The notes beneath the pieces are model-generated. The model had not been told where the DNA came from and made no database searches. It saw only the letters and a list, made by a program, of their open reading frames with translations. A stretch of 9,375 nucleotides of DNA, from assembly GCA_009885185.1 (NCBI GenBank), contig VFLF01000226.1:1-9375 (forward strand), read 5' to 3'. Position 1 is the stretch's first letter. Each line of letters starts with the position of its first letter. The DNA comes from Nitrosomonadales bacterium. GTDB lineage: Bacteria; Pseudomonadota; Gammaproteobacteria; Burkholderiales; SG8-41. The translations under genes were made by a program, and so were the position numbers. Below, piece after piece: positions 6,720-9,375 of the stretch.

Positions 6720-7676
6720 TTGAAAATTCGTTTCTTATGCGCGGCGCTGGCGTTGTGTTCAGGCAATGCGTTGGCACAAGCGTATCCCAGCAAACCCATA
6801 CGCATGGTCATCACCTATCCGCCCGGTGGCAACACCGATCTGGTGGGCCGCGCGATGGCGGCAAAATTGTCGGAGCAGGTGGGCCAACAAGTCGTGGTGG
6901 ATAACCGTGGCGGCGCGGGCGGCGTGATGGGCACGATGATCGCCGCGCAGGCCGCGCCCGACGGTTACACCATCATGCTTGGCACCTCGGCGGGCATGGT
7001 GGTGAATCCGCTGCTCTCCAGCAAGCTGCCGTACGACGCGCACAAGGATTTTTTACCGGTCTCCAATGTGATTATTGTGCCGCAACTGCTGGTGGTGAAT
7101 CCGCAATTGCCGGTGAAAACCATCAAGGATTTAATCGCGCTGGCCAAGGCCAAACCCGGCACGTTGAACGCCGGCAGCAGCGGCGTGGGCACGCCGAATC
7201 ATCTGGGCACGGAGTTGTTGAAGGCACTGGCGGGCGTGAACATCGTGCATGTGCCATACAAAGGCGGCGCGCAGGCGCTGACCGACGTGATGGGAGGGCA
7301 GATACAAATGGCATTCAGCAGCATTCCGGCGGTGATGCAGCACATCAAGGCCGGGCGCCTGATCGCGCTGGGCGTGGGCAGCGCCAAGCGCTCGGCGGCA
7401 CTCCCCAATGTGCAGGCCATCGGTGAAGTGGTGCCGGGTTATGAATACAGCACCTGGTACGGCATCTTTGCACCGGCGAAAACGCCGCCTGCGATAGTGA
7501 CGCGGCTCAACACTGAAATCGTCAAGGGACTGGCCGCGCCGGAAATCAATCAGCGCTTCGTCGCCAACGGCGGCGACCCCGCGCCCAGCACGCCGGATGA
7601 ATTGCGCAAATACATGATCGAAGAATCCGCGCGCTGGGCGAAGACCATCAAGGTGGCGGGGATCAAGATTGAGTAA
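6720..7676 (+). CDS. Bug/TctC family periplasmic substrate-binding protein (tripartite tricarboxylate transporter receptor)
   Basis: A 318-residue receptor that binds a small carboxylated or related ligand in the periplasm. The signal peptide (MKIRFLCAALALCSGNALA, cleavage before about residue 20) is followed by the mature start QAYPSKPIRMV and the family motifs: YPPGGNTDLVGR (33-44), VVVDNRGGAGG (58-68), AAPDGYTIMLGT (78-89), LNAGSSGVGTPNHL (149-162), VPYKGGAQALTDVMGGQIQ (178-196), GLAAPE (270-275) and a C-terminal amphipathic helix. The length is normal. No TctA/TctB membrane components are in the window, so it is an orphan receptor, common in Burkholderiales. The start is TTG at 6720, one base after the SDR stop; GGGGAAG just upstream (from about 6706) lies inside the SDR coding end and can act as ribosome binding site. 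Translational coupling to the SDR is likely. Confidence 0.92.
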   Translation: MKIRFLCAALALCSGNALAQAYPSKPIRMVITYPPGGNTDLVGRAMAAKLSEQVGQQVVVDNRGGAGGVMGTMIAAQAAPDGYTIMLGTSAGMVVNPLLSSKLPYDAHKDFLPVSNVIIVPQLLVVNPQLPVKTIKDLIALAKAKPGTLNAGSSGVGTPNHLGTELLKALAGVNIVHVPYKGGAQALTDVMGGQIQMAFSSIPAVMQHIKAGRLIALGVGSAKRSAALPNVQAIGEVVPGYEYSTWYGIFAPAKTPPAIVTRLNTEIVKGLAAPEINQRFVANGGDPAPSTPDELRKYMIEESARWAKTIKVAGIKIE

Positions 7677-7707
7677 TGCGCGGGCCGGCACACGGGTTAA
7701 TTGCCAT

Positions 7708-7761
7708 GTAGCGTGCGCTGTGCGCACGAACCTTACGAGTCGTGCGCACAGCGCACGCTAC
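7708..7761. repeat. Perfect 22-bp inverted repeat between convergent genes, possible bidirectional terminator
   Basis: The arms 7708-7729 and 7740-7761 are exact reverse complements (outer end GTAGCGTGCGC) separated by a 10-base loop. The element lies about 30 bases from the ends of both the tctC-type gene (stop 7676, +) and the hydratase gene (stop 7790, -). It could block read-through from both sides. Neither flank has a T-tract, so a REP-type dispersed repeat is equally possible. Its sequence is unlike the GTCATTCC repeats elsewhere in the window. Confidence 0.8.
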
Positions 7762-7789
7762 CGTGGTGCGGCATGCGAATGGAACGCGG

Positions 7790-8602
7790 TTAAGCGGTGA
7801 AGCGCAATGTGATCCCGTGCATCCCCGGCAACCCCTCGTAGCTTGACTGCCAAGTCTCACCAGCCTTGACAGGCAGCGCTGCGGTCAGCGTTCCGGTCGT
7901 GATGATCTCCCCGGCCGTCAGTGGATCAAACGCGGGTTGCTTTGCAACGATGTCGGCGAGAAACGCCATTGCCAGCGCGGGATGATCCAGTGCGTTGCTG
8001 CCTTTGCCTTGATCCATTAACTCGCCATTCTTGCTTAACGACACCGTGCAATCGCCCAATTGCCTCGCGAGTGCGGGTAAATTTTCCGAGTGTATCGCCA
8101 CCGGCGTGCCGACCACCAGCCGCCAATGCAATGAAAAATCCGCGGCGAATTCCGCGGGTGTGCATTTCCAGTCGGCGAAGTGGCAGCAGACGATTTCAAA
8201 ACTCGGCGCGTACCATTCAATGGCCTGCAAAATTTGTGCGGGATCCTGGCAACTCACTGGAAGCGGTGCGCGCAGCTTGAAGGCAATTTCGGGTTCGATC
8301 AGCGGTTGCGCGCTGTGGGCGAGCGATAGCGTGGCCTTGCCATCCACTGCATGCACCAGCGTACGGTCGTAGACTGGATGCCAGATCGGCGAGGTCGCAC
8401 CGTACTGCGGCCAGATATTGCGGTTGGTGAAGCCGATTTTGCGGCCCACGATTTTTTCACCGCGTGCGCGGCGCAGCTTGATGATCTCGGCGCTAACGGC
8501 GTAGGCATCGTCCCAGTTGAACGCAGGCTCGCGCGCGGCGATGGAGGGGATGATGCGGCCCTCATCCCAGGCGGTTAGTAACTCCATCGCGTATTGTTTC
8601 AT
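7790..8602 (-). CDS. 2-keto-4-pentenoate hydratase / FAH-fold hydratase-decarboxylase family protein
   Basis: A 270-residue protein of the MhpD/HpcG/XylJ-type family, whose members hydrate 2-hydroxy-2,4-dienoates, or decarboxylate 4-oxalocrotonate, in lower meta-cleavage pathways of aromatic catabolism. Visible features: GRKIGFTN (53-60), the metal-binding pair Glu103 and Glu105 in IEPEIAF, the probable third ligand Glu136 in SFEIVCCHFADWK, GTPV (165-168), the GSNALDHPALAMAFL segment (201-215) and the late ITTGTLTAALPVKAGE strand pair (234-249). The length is normal and both ends are complete. It lies 20 bases downstream of the FGE-like gene on the same strand, so the two are probably cotranscribed. 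No Shine-Dalgarno sequence is visible before the ATG at 8602; the leader is strikingly AT-rich. No ring-cleavage dioxygenase is in the window, so the specific substrate is unknown. Confidence 0.87.
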   Translation of the reverse strand: MKQYAMELLTAWDEGRIIPSIAAREPAFNWDDAYAVSAEIIKLRRARGEKIVGRKIGFTNRNIWPQYGATSPIWHPVYDRTLVHAVDGKATLSLAHSAQPLIEPEIAFKLRAPLPVSCQDPAQILQAIEWYAPSFEIVCCHFADWKCTPAEFAADFSLHWRLVVGTPVAIHSENLPALARQLGDCTVSLSKNGELMDQGKGSNALDHPALAMAFLADIVAKQPAFDPLTAGEIITTGTLTAALPVKAGETWQSSYEGLPGMHGITLRFTA

Positions 8603-8622
8603 AAGTATTTGTTTTTAAATAA

Positions 8623-9375
8623 TTATTTTGCACATCGGAAAGCGATGTTGTGATGCCCCGCGCGCGGGTTGCGTGACAAATAACGACCGCGCTGCGTGGT
8701 GGTGATTTCTTCCGCTGGCGAATCATGTCCGCCGCCGCGTGTACCGCGCACCGGACCGGGGATTAAATCTTCGCGGCCATCGTCGGCGCGATACGGGTAC
8801 GGGCGGTACTGGCTCGACACCCATTCCCACGCATTGCCCGCCATGCCGAGCACGCCGTAGGGGCTCGCGCCCGCGGCGAAATTTTCCACGGGTGCGGTTT
8901 CGTTGAAACGCGCGCCGAACCACGCGCGGGTTTTGTCCGGCGCGCTGTTGCCCCACGGGTAGCGGCGCGCATCCGTGCCGCGCGCGGCTTTTTCCCATTC
9001 GGCTTCGGTGGGCAGACGCTTGCCGCGCCAGGTGCAATACTCGCGCGCGCCCAGCCACCCGGGTTCCACCACCGGGTGATTTTCAAAGCCTCGGTCAGCG
9101 ACGTATTTGCCGGCGACCTGATGGATGCGCGCATCGTTGTCGTCGAAGTCGTAGAGCCGCGCACCGTTGGGCAGGCTGTGGCCGCGCGCATTTAAAAATT
9201 CCGCGAAGCGCGCGTTGGTCACCGGCAGTCGGTCGATCTGAAACGCGGGCAGGGTGATGGTGTGAGCCGGGCGTTCGTCCTCGGGGCCGTCGTCGCGCCC
9301 CATGGTAAACGGGCCGGCGGGGATGGTGACCATGCTCACCGTGTCTTCGGCTGCAATGGCATACACGCAAGCCGT
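8623..9375 (-). CDS. FGE-sulfatase (SUMF1-like) domain protein, 5' end beyond the window
   Basis: At least 247 residues of the formylglycine-generating-enzyme-like fold. The family series is clear: MVTIPAGPFTMG near the start, DRLPVTNARFAEFLN, HPVVEPGWLGAREYC, RLPTEAEWEKAARG, YPWGN, YGVLGMAGNAWEWVSS, RGGGHDSP and a closing IAFRCAK. True FGE uses two cysteines in the segment after the RGGS-like motif to oxidise sulfatase cysteine. Here that stretch (GGGHDSPAEEITTTQRG) has none, so FGE activity is unlikely and the role is unknown; many bacterial members of this fold have other or unestablished functions. The frame is open to the right edge. GTG at 9366 could be a start, but AIAAEDTVSM just after it looks like the end of a signal peptide, so the gene probably begins outside. 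The hydratase gene follows after 20 bases on the same strand. Confidence 0.85.
   Translation of the reverse strand, partial: TACVYAIAAEDTVSMVTIPAGPFTMGRDDGPEDERPAHTITLPAFQIDRLPVTNARFAEFLNARGHSLPNGARLYDFDDNDARIHQVAGKYVADRGFENHPVVEPGWLGAREYCTWRGKRLPTEAEWEKAARGTDARRYPWGNSAPDKTRAWFGARFNETAPVENFAAGASPYGVLGMAGNAWEWVSSQYRPYPYRADDGREDLIPGPVRGTRGGGHDSPAEEITTTQRGRYLSRNPRAGHHNIAFRCAK

Noticed and set aside
8623..9375. Genuine formylglycine-generating enzyme or EgtB
   Set aside because: No cysteines in the active-site segment, no sulfatase gene nearby, and no DinB-like domain as in EgtB.

Overview
The window looks like chromosomal DNA of a high-GC betaproteobacterium, most likely in or near the Burkholderiales. 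The grounds are a RelA of the beta/gammaproteobacterial type (EFDD motif, degenerate HD domain), a Bug/TctC-type periplasmic receptor (a family greatly expanded in that order), and scattered GTCATTCC...GGAATGAC palindromes between genes. This assignment is inference; no rRNA, tRNA, CRISPR array or transposase gene is visible.

Layout, left to right. (1) 48-797 (+): a secreted LapG-like transglutaminase-fold cysteine protease. (2) 798-1040: an intergenic stretch holding two oppositely oriented palindromic repeats around a third hairpin. (3) 1041-2588 (+): a thiamine-diphosphate enzyme of the acetolactate synthase/benzoylformate decarboxylase superfamily, exact substrate unknown. (4) 2604-2645: a perfect 19-bp hairpin. 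(5) 2733-4946 (+): relA, the ribosome-linked (p)ppGpp synthetase. (6) 5040-5594 (+): a stand-alone GAF-domain protein with lower G+C than its neighbours. (7) 5710-5883 (+): a short remnant that appears to be a gutted TctC/Bug gene. (8) 5906-6718 (+): an SDR oxidoreductase, followed after one base by (9) 6720-7676 (+), an intact TctC/Bug periplasmic receptor with a TTG start. (10) 7708-7761: a perfect 22-bp inverted repeat between convergent genes. (11) 7790-8602 (-): a hydratase of the 2-keto-4-pentenoate hydratase (MhpD)/FAH fold, and upstream of it (12) 8623-9375 (-): an FGE-sulfatase (SUMF1-like) domain protein that runs off the right edge.

How the parts relate. The right half (SDR, TctC receptor, hydratase) resembles the small catabolic clusters common in Burkholderiales, in which a periplasmic receptor for an organic acid sits beside enzymes that oxidise or hydrate it. 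Substrates cannot be read from sequence. The left half consists of independent units separated by repeats. I see no convincing undescribed multi-gene system. The most informative irregularity is the TctC remnant: it keeps a ribosome binding site, a signal peptide, the QAYPDK start of the mature protein and the C-terminal helix, but lacks about 250 internal residues and has ATC where the start codon should be.
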